DNA of 20,549 nt from Spirochaetaceae bacterium (GTDB lineage Bacteria; Spirochaetota; Spirochaetia; Treponematales; Breznakiellaceae), in assembly GCA_031257995.1 (NCBI GenBank), contig JAIRNN010000120.1, positions 1 to 20,549 of the forward strand. Direction: 5' to 3'. A program made the translations under genes and the position numbers. Below are positions 6,946 to 14,603 of the stretch, piece after piece (position 1 is the stretch's first letter; each line of letters begins with the position of its first letter). A model generated the notes under the pieces. The model was not told where the DNA came from. It saw only the letters and a list, made by a program, of their open reading frames with translations, and did no database searches.

Positions 6946-8181
6946 TTATTTCCGATTCATGGTAGCGAAGGCAAAATTGAGTCTGTCGTTAACCGTAATG
7001 AGACCGACCGTCAACAAATTTGCCGGAAACGCCGGCCCGATAAATTGTATATCAATAACGTTTTCATAATCACCATTATCAAAGCGTCCCAAATTAGAAA
7101 TCCCCAGCCCCTTGTTTTCCGCCTGTTCGCCGATCAATTCGGCGAGTTTCTTCGCAACAGGATGGTCAAAACCGCCGTAAGCCGCAAACATTATTGATTC
7201 GATTAAATCTTTGTCAAATTCGTTGAGAAAATGTACGATCAGATGCCTGTGTTTGGGATTTAATAACTGCTTTCTCAATATTGCCGCCGTTGTTTTCGCG
7301 TTTGAAAAAAAACCATTTTCCTGATTAAAACGCGCCTCTGCGGAAATCCCGGTAACATAATTCCCCATATAATTATGCGGCTCGGAAACCAGCTCGCCGC
7401 GAATATTTGCCGCAATTCCAAGCCGGGTTTCTTTTTTATGAAAGATTTCCATAAACGCCCCGGAAAAGGCCGCCGCGATTATTTCGTTCACCGTCAACCC
7501 GTTGGGCGCGCCTTTTTCCCGCGGTTTTTTCATATCGTTCTTGTCCAAAGAAGCCGTATAAAGACGGGAAACCTGTTTTTTGCGGTATTGTTCAAAAAAG
7601 ACTTGATAATCCGTTTCCGAAAAGCGGACGCGGCTCTTTCGCCATTCTCCGTTAAGCCATTGCGCGTAATCTTTTGCCGCTTGATCCAAAAGAATCGTTT
7701 CTTTGAAATACCTGTCCGCAGGTTCCGCAGGCGGTATGAGCGGGGTTGTATCAATGCCGTTATCCAGCGCCAATAACACGTCTTTCACTAAATTCAAGTG
7801 CCCGATACCGTCGCCAATAATATGATGACCCAAAATAATTATTTCAGTATTTTCATCGGAAATGACACAAAACTTAACCAAAGGCCCTTTTGAAAAATCG
7901 AAGGGAACATTGTCCGTTTTGTCGTACCATGTCTGCCAGTCCATTGCGGACGCTTCATGATATTCAACAGCGATAGAACCGCTGTTTTGAACAAGCCATG
8001 CGTTATGATCATGGTCTATTTCCACAAAACAATTGACGAAAGGATGCCGTTTGCGGGCTTTTTCCAGCGCCTTGTTAATCTTATTTCTATCCACCGATCC
8101 CTTAAGCGTTACCCTGAAACACACATTGATACACGGGGAACGCAAATACAGTCTTTCATTCAATAGCGGTAATCTGTTCAT
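6946..8181 (-). CDS. Condensation-domain / alcohol-acyltransferase-like protein in the phosphonate cluster
   Basis: A 411-residue protein with the fold signature of the CoA-dependent acyltransferase superfamily (condensation domains, PapA, wax synthase, alcohol acetyltransferase). The active-site motif H-H-I-I-G-D-G is at 119-125, with H120 as expected base and D124 as structural Asp. The N-terminal half has the usual R-H-P region (45-47), and the length fits a single stand-alone domain. No signal peptide or membrane segment is evident, so it should act in the cytoplasm or at the inner membrane face. Substrates cannot be read from sequence. It follows ppd by 42 nt and precedes pntC-AEPT, so acylation of an AEP-containing intermediate is a reasonable guess. 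The AT-richer base composition compared with ppd and pntC suggests separate acquisition. A GAGG about 11 nt upstream may be the ribosome site. Confidence 0.75.
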   Translation of the reverse strand: MNRLPLLNERLYLRSPCINVCFRVTLKGSVDRNKINKALEKARKRHPFVNCFVEIDHDHNAWLVQNSGSIAVEYHEASAMDWQTWYDKTDNVPFDFSKGPLVKFCVISDENTEIIILGHHIIGDGIGHLNLVKDVLLALDNGIDTTPLIPPAEPADRYFKETILLDQAAKDYAQWLNGEWRKSRVRFSETDYQVFFEQYRKKQVSRLYTASLDKNDMKKPREKGAPNGLTVNEIIAAAFSGAFMEIFHKKETRLGIAANIRGELVSEPHNYMGNYVTGISAEARFNQENGFFSNAKTTAAILRKQLLNPKHRHLIVHFLNEFDKDLIESIMFAAYGGFDHPVAKKLAELIGEQAENKGLGISNLGRFDNGDYENVIDIQFIGPAFPANLLTVGLITVNDRLNFAFATMNRK

Positions 8182-8223
8182 TAGTACACAGCCTCGGTAT
8201 TCAAAAGAATTATTTTATCCCCG

Positions 8224-9354
8224 TCAGAAAGGCCGCATATAACGCATCAGCGCGGTCTTGTTCTCCAGAGGGGTCGAGCGCGGACGGCCCAGATCATCCC
8301 TCGCGCCTTTCTTCACCGCCACTTCAATAAACGTGAGCCGGTTATCCGCGCCCGCCAGCGCCTGCTGTAACGCGGCCTGAGTTTCCACGCGCAGAACCCG
8401 CTCGTAACCGCAGGAACGCGCTATGCCGCAAAGGTCAACCAAACCCGCGATAGTGGGCTGGCCGCCGACAGAATCATGGGCGCGATTATTCAGCACGATG
8501 TGCAGGACATTCTCCGGCTTTTCCGCGCCGAGCGAGGCGAGCGCGCCCATGTGCATCAAAACCGCGCCGTCACCGTCAAGAACAATCACCTTGAGCCGCC
8601 TTTTTTGCAGGGCAATCCCCAGCGCGATCTGCGAGGCGTGGCCCATCGACCCCACCGTGAGAAAATCCCGCTCGTGTCCCATCCCGTGCTTTTCCCGCAG
8701 TTCGTACAATTCTCGCGAAGCCATGCCCGTCGTCGACACGATAACATGATCCTTCGCGGCAGAGGGCGCGGTTATGACCGCCAGAACCGCCTCCTCGCGG
8801 CTCATCAGCGCGCCGTTTTCCCCCGTCTCTTCCCTGCAATACGGCAAGAACGTGTCTTTCTGTACCAAAAACGCGAAGACGGAACCGGTCCGGGCAAGCA
8901 GACAATAACATTCGGCAATTTGTTTTTGGACCGCGCCTTCTTCTTTCGCCAAAACAACGAAAGGTATCTCCATCGCGTCAAGCAGTTCGCGCGTTACCCT
9001 CCCCTGCTTTATGTGCTGCGGCTCATCGTGAACGCCGGGCTCCCCGCGCCACCCAATGACAAGGATGAGCGGCACCCGGTAAACATCCCCGTCGGCCAGC
9101 GATAACAACGGATTCACCGCGTTGCCCAGACCGGAATTCTGCATAAAAACGAGCGGGATTTTCCCCGTCGCAAGATGATACCCGGACGCCAGCGCGACCG
9201 CCGCTCCTTCGTTCACCGCAATATGGTACGTGCCGTCCGAAGCGTTTTCGGCAAGATACGCGCAAAAATGTTTCAAAAGCGAATCGGGAACGCCCGCAAA
9301 AAAATCCGTGCCGCGCTCGCGCAGTTCGTTACAAAAGAAAGAAGTTTCTATCAT
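8224..9354 (-). CDS. ppd: Phosphonopyruvate decarboxylase (TPP-dependent)
   Basis: Decarboxylates phosphonopyruvate to phosphonoacetaldehyde, the step that makes PEP mutase flux irreversible. The 376-residue single-chain length is normal for Ppd. The Glu that activates thiamine lies in N-E-G-A-A (48-52, E49). G-V-P-D-S is at 21-25, a G-W-R-G-E-P-G-V-H-D-E-P block follows at 101-112, and the TPP/Mg motif is G-D-G-A-V-L-M-H-M-G at 261-270 followed by the expected L-N-N. It is separated by 42 nt from the acyltransferase gene downstream, consistent with co-transcription. AGGG lies 7 nt before the ATG. Its natural upstream partner pepM is 1.8 kb away, with restriction-modification debris between them. 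Confidence 0.93.
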   Translation of the reverse strand: MIETSFFCNELRERGTDFFAGVPDSLLKHFCAYLAENASDGTYHIAVNEGAAVALASGYHLATGKIPLVFMQNSGLGNAVNPLLSLADGDVYRVPLILVIGWRGEPGVHDEPQHIKQGRVTRELLDAMEIPFVVLAKEEGAVQKQIAECYCLLARTGSVFAFLVQKDTFLPYCREETGENGALMSREEAVLAVITAPSAAKDHVIVSTTGMASRELYELREKHGMGHERDFLTVGSMGHASQIALGIALQKRRLKVIVLDGDGAVLMHMGALASLGAEKPENVLHIVLNNRAHDSVGGQPTIAGLVDLCGIARSCGYERVLRVETQAALQQALAGADNRLTFIEVAVKKGARDDLGRPRSTPLENKTALMRYMRPF

Positions 9355-9362
9355 TGTTTCCC

Positions 9363-9568
9363 TTATGCTCCTTTATTCGCCCTTGTTTCCCTTAATTTTC
9401 TTATTCTCCTATCTGAATAATATAAAGTCTTTTTAACAGAATCGGCGATAATAACGCCGAACTTTACCGAAACGGCATTACCAATTTGCCGCATACTTTC
9501 AGTCCACGGACAGGGAAAAAATAATCATCGGGAAATGTTTGTATGTGTACCGCTTCGCGGATGATTAA
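9363..9568 (-). pseudogene. C5 cytosine DNA methyltransferase, C-terminal fragment (frameshifted)
   Basis: Read on the minus strand from 9568, the frame gives I-I-R-E-A-V-H-I-Q-T-F-P-D-D-Y. This is the conserved R-E-A-x-x-x-Q-x-F-P-D motif near the end of C5 methyltransferases. After a one-base shift near 9490-9496 it gives R-Q-I-G-N-A-V-S-V, which is motif X, and then runs to a TAA at 9363-9365, 8 nt before the ppd start. Upstream of 9568 the homology ends abruptly at what looks like an insertion-sequence end. Target recognition and catalytic regions are missing, so this is dead. The N-terminal counterpart may be the fragment at 10754-11065. Confidence 0.75.
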
Positions 9569-9570
9569 AG

Positions 9571-9665
9571 GGCACCTCTGGAAACCCTAAACAAAAAGCA
9601 AGAAATATGATAAACTAAATCTATGAAACAACATGGGAACATCTCTAAAAACTTCAGTTTTTAGA
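9571..9665. mobile_element. Probable insertion-sequence end remnant
   Basis: GGCACCTCTGGAAACCC starts exactly where the methyltransferase homology stops. About 75 bp further on, a 9-bp hairpin (TCTAAAAAC-TTCA-GTTTTTAGA, 9644-9665) preceded by GGGAACA repeats the same GGG-x-A-C-x-TCT-x-x-AAA pattern. A short ATG frame begins at 9623 but stops after 13 codons. I read this as one end of an element whose body was deleted, but I cannot name the family. Confidence 0.4.
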
Positions 9666-9718
9666 AGGTTTTCGTAGGCTTTATACTTGCCGCCAATGAA
9701 AAAAGGCTGTCAAGGAGA

Positions 9719-10732
9719 TTACACTGATAAATCAAGTTTTACTAATTGGACTATTTGAGCTAACTCATAACCATCAACAATAGTGATAGGAACTTTTCCT
9801 GTTTCAGTTGATTCGGCAACTGCGGCACGGGAAAAATGGCTTGTGGTAACAATGCAACCGGCAGCATGAGGCTGGAGACTGCCACGTAATTCGGCGACTT
9901 CTTTGCGTCCAACCGTATGTAGCCAGCGTTTCGCCTGAATTTGTGCAAGCAAATGGCGCAGAGGCCATATTCTTTTATCGAGCCGCGCATTGATGTCAAT
10001 ACCGCCGTCCTGACTGTAGCGAGTTACACTTACATCATTAAAACCAGAACGCAAAAGAATATCTGATATAATATGTTCAAACCGCTCTGGATCGTAGGCT
10101 AGTAATTGTTTTCGGGTATTTTCCAACGCCGTTTTATCAACATTATCACTTTTATTGTCATTAACAATATGATTGATAACTTCTTTGTCTTCGTCATTGT
10201 TTTTAGGCGCGGCATTTATAAGTTCCCGCATAATTCCCGTGTCATTCGTAAGTTGCACTGTTTGAGGAATCGTATGAACGCGGAATTCAAACACCCACAC
10301 CGTTCGCGTTTCGTTATGTGAATCGATTTGTTCTTCCTGATAGCACCGCAAATATTCGAGTAGGCCCAGAAATCCCCATCGTTTAACACCGATAGCGGTG
10401 TTGCGTCGACCGCTAATTTGAATAAAAGCATAAATGGGGAACATTTGCAATTCCTGTTCGACAATACGGGCGTTTAGTCCACTGACGGTTTGCTCTCCCG
10501 CCTTGCCCGTACCAGTGTAGATAAGCACATCTCCTTCAAGTCTATCGTGATAGGGATTCTCTATGATTTGCCGCGTAGTGGGAATTGATGTGAAAATTAC
10601 AATACGTTGGACTTCACCATCTGGCAATTTTTTTACGCGAATGCCGCCAGTATTTCCAACGCCGAGCGATTTATAAATCTCATTGTTTGAATAAAGCATT
10701 GCAACAGAAAAACTGTCATAGATTTCATCCAC
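9719..10732 (-). CDS. Mrr-type restriction endonuclease with SRA-like N-terminal domain
   Basis: 337 residues in two parts. Residues 1 to about 155 contain G-N-T-G-G-I-R-V (26-33), and G-D-V-L-I-Y-T-G-T-G-K-A-G (67-79) followed by N87. This resembles SRA/YDG-type readers of modified cytosine. Residues 212-330 are an Mrr-like PD-(D/E)xK nuclease: D-P-E-R-F-E start, catalytic D246 in D-G-G-I-D, and Q266-A-K268 as the second half-site. The middle 170-205 is a charged linker. The start is a GTG at 10730-10732 with GGAG 7-8 nt upstream. The frame is intact while flanking methyltransferase pieces are broken, which suits a modification-dependent (type IV-like) nuclease better than a classic type II enzyme. 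Base composition is AT-richer than the phosphonate genes around it, consistent with horizontal transfer. Confidence 0.78.
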   Translation of the reverse strand: MDEIYDSFSVAMLYSNNEIYKSLGVGNTGGIRVKKLPDGEVQRIVIFTSIPTTRQIIENPYHDRLEGDVLIYTGTGKAGEQTVSGLNARIVEQELQMFPIYAFIQISGRRNTAIGVKRWGFLGLLEYLRCYQEEQIDSHNETRTVWVFEFRVHTIPQTVQLTNDTGIMRELINAAPKNNDEDKEVINHIVNDNKSDNVDKTALENTRKQLLAYDPERFEHIISDILLRSGFNDVSVTRYSQDGGIDINARLDKRIWPLRHLLAQIQAKRWLHTVGRKEVAELRGSLQPHAAGCIVTTSHFSRAAVAESTETGKVPITIVDGYELAQIVQLVKLDLSV

Positions 10733-10753
10733 AGGTATCTCCGTAATTGATGA

Positions 10754-11065
10754 TTATTCATCGGTGCTTCGCACATATCCATAATTGTCAACGCATTGAT
10801 GCTGTCCCTCAATCACCGCACAAATTGAAACGCCGCTATGTTTATTTAGAATTGCTTCCTCCGCTTCTTCCAGATTTTCCGCCTCAATATAATCAGCAAA
10901 CCGCTGCATTGAATCCGGCCAATAACCTACTACTGTGTAGTAATTATGGCGAAGCGTTTTTGCTGAATCCGCGTCCCGCTCAACAAGGCTCGCATGGGCA
11001 AAGCCCGCCTGAGCTACCCCCAGCGCAAGTCCGCCGCCCCCCGCAAAAATTTCCAATGACTTCAT
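10754..11065 (-). pseudogene. C5 methyltransferase N-terminus fused to the tail of an unrelated small protein
   Basis: From the ATG at 11063-11065 the first 40 or so residues are C5-methyltransferase motif I and II: K-S-L-E-I-F-A-G-G-G-G-L-A-L-G, then V-E-R-D. Homology breaks after T-L-R-H-N-Y. The following 60 residues (Y-T-V-V-G-Y-W-P-D-S ... Y-I-E-A-E-N-L-E-E-A-E-E-A) look like a small stand-alone protein of the kind found in phages and plasmids, ending at TAA 10754-10756. The result is a chimera with no catalytic Pro-Cys motif. The frame could also be opened at the ATG at 11074, but that ATG overlaps the -10 box. It is followed 21 nt later by the nuclease gene, so it may survive as its leader cistron. 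Confidence 0.65.
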
Positions 11066-11072
11066 ACACCTC

Positions 11073-11101
11073 ATTATATGCCGTTTTTAGTTTCTTGTCA
11101 A
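11073..11101 (-). promoter_or_regulatory. Perfect consensus sigma-70 promoter of the methyltransferase fragment
   Basis: On the minus strand TTGACA (11096-11101), a 17-bp spacer, and TATAAT (11073-11078). The -10 ends 7 nt before the ATG at 11063-11065, so transcription should begin at the start codon itself. It lies in the 75-bp gap after pepM and would drive the nuclease gene and perhaps ppd onward. Confidence 0.8.
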
Positions 11102-11149
11102 CGCGCGCGCAAAACTATGCCGCGCTCAAATGCGTTGCCGCGCCTTCCC

Positions 11150-12451
11150 CTATTTCCCGCCCGGTATTAATTCCAAAATCTGTTTTATCGGCATACAAAA
11201 AGAATCGGCCTCCAGCGACCGCTCGTGTTCGAGAATTGATTTCGCCGCGTTGACCATCGCCGGATAGGAGGCGCGGAGCAGGTGGTTCGCGTAAATAATG
11301 ATGTTTGCGCCCCACCCGCACAACTCTTTTTCCGTCCAAGCGTTGTAGGTCGTGGGGACAAGCACAATCGGGATATGCTTGTGCTGCTCGCGAAACCGCG
11401 TACAAAACGCCTTAATGTCCTCGCCCGATTTTGTTTTGCTGTGGATCATCACCCCGTCGGCCCCCGCCTTTACATAAGCGTCCGCCCTCTCCAGCGCGTC
11501 TTCCACCGAAAACCCCGCGATCAAACTCTCAAGCCGCGCAATAATCATAAAATCGCGCGTTACCTGCGCCCGCTTTCCCGCCGCGATCTTTTCGCAAAAA
11601 TCGTCAATTTCCGCCAGATCCTGCCGCACGTCCGTCCCGAAAAGCGAATTCTTTTTCAGCCCAACCTTGTCTTCGATGATAACCGCGGACACCCCGTTCC
11701 GTTCCAGCGTCCGCACCGTAAACACAAAATGCTCAAGTCTCCCGCCGGTGTCGCCGTCAAATATTATCGGCTTTGTCGTACATTCCAGAATATCGGTGAG
11801 ACTCTGCAGCCGCGTCGTCAAATCCACCGCCTCAATATCGGGCTTCCCCTTGCTCGCCGAATCCGTCAAACTGGACGACCACATACCGTCAAAACTATGC
11901 AGCCCGTCCCCTTTCAACATCTCCAGATTCTCGATAATCAACCCGGAAAGCCCTGAGTGCGCCTCCATAATCCGCACGATTTTTTTGTTGTCGATAAGCC
12001 TGCGCAACATCCCCAGACGGACATCGGGCGTTGTCCCCACCTCACGTATCGCGTTGTTCAACGTCCCGGAATTGACCCCCCGCGTGTAGGGAATTTCAAT
12101 CACCTCGCCGCCCAACTCCGCCATCGCCGCAAAAACATCGTCACGTTCCTTTTGCAACGGTCCCGATTGCCAGTCGTCCCCGTGAATGATCGCGTCCGGC
12201 TTGTATTTCCGCAGATTCGGCACGTAACTCCATTCCTCTTGCGGAACGACACGCGCCACCCCCTTAATATTTTCAATCACGGACTTGCGCTGCTCATACG
12301 TCAAATGCGGCAGCCGTTTATGATTCGCAATCGCCGAATCCGTCAGCAACCCGACGAGCAGCTCGCCCCTTTTCGCGCCCTCTTTGATAATGTTGATAAT
12401 GCCCGGATGCACAATATCGCCGCGCATCCCCAAATAAACAAGCCTCTCCAT
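11150..12451 (-). CDS. pepM: Phosphoenolpyruvate mutase with N-terminal cytidylyltransferase-like domain
   Basis: First committed enzyme of phosphonate synthesis: rearranges PEP to phosphonopyruvate. Residues about 145-433 are the isocitrate-lyase-superfamily barrel with D-G-D-T-G-G at 232-237 and the diagnostic E-D-K-x5-N-S at 260-269, which separates PEP mutase from hydrolysing or lyase relatives. Residues 1 to about 140 resemble a glycerol-3-phosphate/TagD-type cytidylyltransferase (Y-L-G-M-R-G-D-I-V-H-P-G-I, then the G-D-D-W block at 91-94). This N-terminal fusion is known for some PEP mutases. Here the HxGH motif has become H-P-G-I and the usual I-S-S-T region reads V-N-S-G-T, so nucleotide transfer is doubtful. 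A GGAG 8 nt upstream and TATAAT at 12472-12477 support the ATG. It heads the phosphonate set read toward lower coordinates. Confidence 0.93.
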   Translation of the reverse strand: MERLVYLGMRGDIVHPGIINIIKEGAKRGELLVGLLTDSAIANHKRLPHLTYEQRKSVIENIKGVARVVPQEEWSYVPNLRKYKPDAIIHGDDWQSGPLQKERDDVFAAMAELGGEVIEIPYTRGVNSGTLNNAIREVGTTPDVRLGMLRRLIDNKKIVRIMEAHSGLSGLIIENLEMLKGDGLHSFDGMWSSSLTDSASKGKPDIEAVDLTTRLQSLTDILECTTKPIIFDGDTGGRLEHFVFTVRTLERNGVSAVIIEDKVGLKKNSLFGTDVRQDLAEIDDFCEKIAAGKRAQVTRDFMIIARLESLIAGFSVEDALERADAYVKAGADGVMIHSKTKSGEDIKAFCTRFREQHKHIPIVLVPTTYNAWTEKELCGWGANIIIYANHLLRASYPAMVNAAKSILEHERSLEADSFCMPIKQILELIPGGK

Positions 12452-12471
12452 AACCCTCTCCCCGAAATCGT

Positions 12472-12477
12472 ATTATA
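12472..12477 (-). promoter_or_regulatory. -10 box of pepM inside a 12-bp palindrome
   Basis: TATAAT on the minus strand lies within the perfect palindrome GTATTATAATAC (12470-12481), 20 nt before the pepM ATG, leaving room for the GGGGAG ribosome site. The -35 is weak (ATATTG at 17 bp). The palindrome covering the -10 could be a repressor site. Confidence 0.55.
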
Positions 12478-12499
12478 ATACGCCAATTCAAAAACAATA

Positions 12500-12853
12500 T
12501 ATAGTGCTTCTACCCAAAAAATATAAAGAGGGGGATGCCCGATGCCACACGCGAAACAGGCACAGACGCTGTGCTTGGCGCGTTTAACTATTCGGTGGCA
12601 CGGCGCGGGACCTGAGAATGTTTTACCGTACATAAAGGCAACAGGCCCTCTCCCCCTTCGCTCCAGACTTGCTCCGGCTTTACAGCCTCCGCAATTCTTA
12701 CGCTTACCCCCTCAGCGGCACCCATTGCCACGCACGAAACATTGAGCGCGTCTTACCATTTCTGCGGCACGGTGTGGGCCTCAAAAAATGCCCAACCCCA
12801 GATAAACGCAACAAGGCCCCGGCAAGTCTGCCCCCCGCAACGCCCCCGTCCAT
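12500..12853 (-). repeat. Dispersed GC-rich repeats, copy D (two repeat types in tandem)
   Basis: The gap between the fused methyltransferase and pepM holds no gene. At 12500-12625 a second repeat type begins with GTGCTTCTACC, GGGGGATGCCCGATGCC and CGCGAAAC, shared with 17897-18025. From about 12640 the first type follows (CTCTCCCCCTTCGCTCC, ACGCTTACCCCCTC), then another copy of the second type (GCGGCACGGTGTGGGCC, CCCAGATAAACGCAAC) and CCCCGCAACGCCCCC. The block GCGGCACGGTGTGGGCC also recurs inverted in copy G. Confidence 0.75.
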
Positions 12854-12944
12854 CCGTGAATTGTAAATGGATAATGGAAAAGGGAAAATGATAAGAGGGA
12901 AACGCATGGTTTTCATATGTCAATTATCCTTTATCTTTTATCTT

Positions 12945-14522
12945 TTATCCGTAGGGGGAAGCATCTACCTTCCCGTTGACCGTCAGTTTAACCGCTTCCA
13001 TGTTTTCAAGGCCGTCATTATCGACAACCTTCACCGCGATATGGTGCGTCCCCGGTTTCAGAGCAATAACCTGTTTTCCTTCCTTGTCCCATAAAACCTG
13101 CGGCTTGAATTGCTTGCTTTCAGGGTTGTAGGTAAAATCCCAACTGTAAAACTCAATACCGGCGGAGCTGTCCCCGGAAGCGATGAATTCAATCTGCCGT
13201 ACGCCCTTATCGTCTCTGGACAATTCTTTTACCTGCACGCCGATAGACGGCTTTACCGCAATAGGGACAATGTCTTCAACCTTAACCAGTTTTATGATGC
13301 GGTCTTCCCTGTTTTGGAGGCGGGCCACTTCTTCAATAGCCCCCTTGCTAAACGAAAAGGCGATAATATAGCCAATGGGCTTTTGTGCCGCAATATTCTT
13401 TTCAAACAGGTTTTTATCAAACCGTTCAACGGCGGATTTGAAATTATCAATGACGTTGCGCCCGATATTATCCTGCCGTTTTACCTGTATCGGCGTATTA
13501 TCGCCTGTTCTGCCGTCCAAACCAAAATCGCTTCGCTGTTTGATGTTGGGCGTACCGCCGAACTGCTGGACAATCCACGTCTCAAACTGAAAAGCGTCCT
13601 GGTAACGGAGCGTGTCGTAGTCGTATTTGTGTAACAAGGTGATGAAGGGAGCGGCATCGGTATCGGCAGTGTAGGAGGAAGAAAGGAAATCCATATTGTT
13701 TTTCAGGCGGAATTCGGTAACCTTTACCGCCGCCGGAGACTGGTCAATGCCGATCCATTGCCGTCCCAGTCGGTCCGCAACGGCAACCGTTGTGCCGCCG
13801 CCCATGAAGGGGTCAAGGACAATATCACCCTCGTTGCTTGAGGCTTTTATTATCCGTTCCAATAATGCTTCGGGCTTTTGCGTGGGGTAGCCGATACGCT
13901 CTGGATCATTTGCGTTAAGGATATTGATAAACCACCAATCTTCGGGTATTTTTCCTAAAGGATTGGGCTTATACACTTTATCTGTCCCTTTGTGTTTTCC
14001 CCACATTGCATCATCTTTTCGGCCTATACCTTCCGCTTGGTAAGGCACTCTTATTGCATCAGAATTAAAGACATACTGCTGACTTTTTCCATATCTAAAA
14101 ATAATATCATGTCTGCGTCCGAAATCCATTTTCGGTGCTCCGCCGCCTAAATAACACCAAATTATCTCATTCCGAAAGTTATTCATTCCAAAGAGCCTGT
14201 CCAGTATTTCCGTTTTTATATAATGACTTGCATGCCAGTCGCAGTGCAGATACATACTGCCCGTGGATTTGAGGACGCGGCGCATCTCCACCACCCGCAC
14301 TTTGAGCCACGCGATATAATGGTCAACGCCGCCGGCCCACCGATCCTGAAAACTGCGGATTTCTCCCTTGTCCCCCCAGATGACCTCGTAGTTCCGGTTG
14401 CTGAAAAACGGCGGGTCAAGGTAGATGAGGTCTACGCTCTCCGCTTCCATGCCCTTGAGGATTTCGAGGTTGTCCCCCTGTATCAGTTTATTCATGAAAA
14501 ATGCAAGTTCGTTATCAGCCAT
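12945..14522 (-). CDS. Beta-class DNA methyltransferase fused to a nuclease-like and an Ig-like domain
   Basis: 525 residues from the ATG at 14520-14522, chosen because GGGAGG lies about 6 nt upstream; the frame is open 22 codons further. Motif IV D-P-P-F is at 36-39, before motif I D-P-F-M-G-G-G-T-T at 237-245: the beta-class order of N4-cytosine/N6-adenine methyltransferases. The target recognition region would be about 110-210. Residues 310-420 carry an Mrr-like pattern: F-E-T-W-I-V-Q-Q, then G-L-D-G (D336) and I-Q-V-K (345-348), as in PD-(D/E)xK nucleases. The last 80 residues (W-D-F-T ... K-P-G-T-H-H-I-A-V-K-V-V-D-N-D-G-L-E) look like a PKD/Ig-type beta-sandwich, odd for a cytoplasmic enzyme. 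It may be a self-contained modification-restriction protein. No separate specificity or restriction subunit lies nearby. Confidence 0.85.
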   Translation of the reverse strand: MADNELAFFMNKLIQGDNLEILKGMEAESVDLIYLDPPFFSNRNYEVIWGDKGEIRSFQDRWAGGVDHYIAWLKVRVVEMRRVLKSTGSMYLHCDWHASHYIKTEILDRLFGMNNFRNEIIWCYLGGGAPKMDFGRRHDIIFRYGKSQQYVFNSDAIRVPYQAEGIGRKDDAMWGKHKGTDKVYKPNPLGKIPEDWWFINILNANDPERIGYPTQKPEALLERIIKASSNEGDIVLDPFMGGGTTVAVADRLGRQWIGIDQSPAAVKVTEFRLKNNMDFLSSSYTADTDAAPFITLLHKYDYDTLRYQDAFQFETWIVQQFGGTPNIKQRSDFGLDGRTGDNTPIQVKRQDNIGRNVIDNFKSAVERFDKNLFEKNIAAQKPIGYIIAFSFSKGAIEEVARLQNREDRIIKLVKVEDIVPIAVKPSIGVQVKELSRDDKGVRQIEFIASGDSSAGIEFYSWDFTYNPESKQFKPQVLWDKEGKQVIALKPGTHHIAVKVVDNDGLENMEAVKLTVNGKVDASPYG

Positions 14523-14603
14523 TGCGTACCTCCCTGCCTCCGTGTAAGCATAGCGTATACCGGCTATCCTGTAAAGCGCGGTCTCCAATCACTATCTCAG
14601 GCA

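Noticed and set aside
8476..9105. 209-codon plus-strand frame opposite ppd
   Set aside because: Antisense shadow with no recognisable motif; ppd carries all expected catalytic motifs.
11282..12478. Two long plus-strand frames opposite pepM
   Set aside because: Arg/Pro/His-rich shadows; the opposite strand has the PEP mutase signature.
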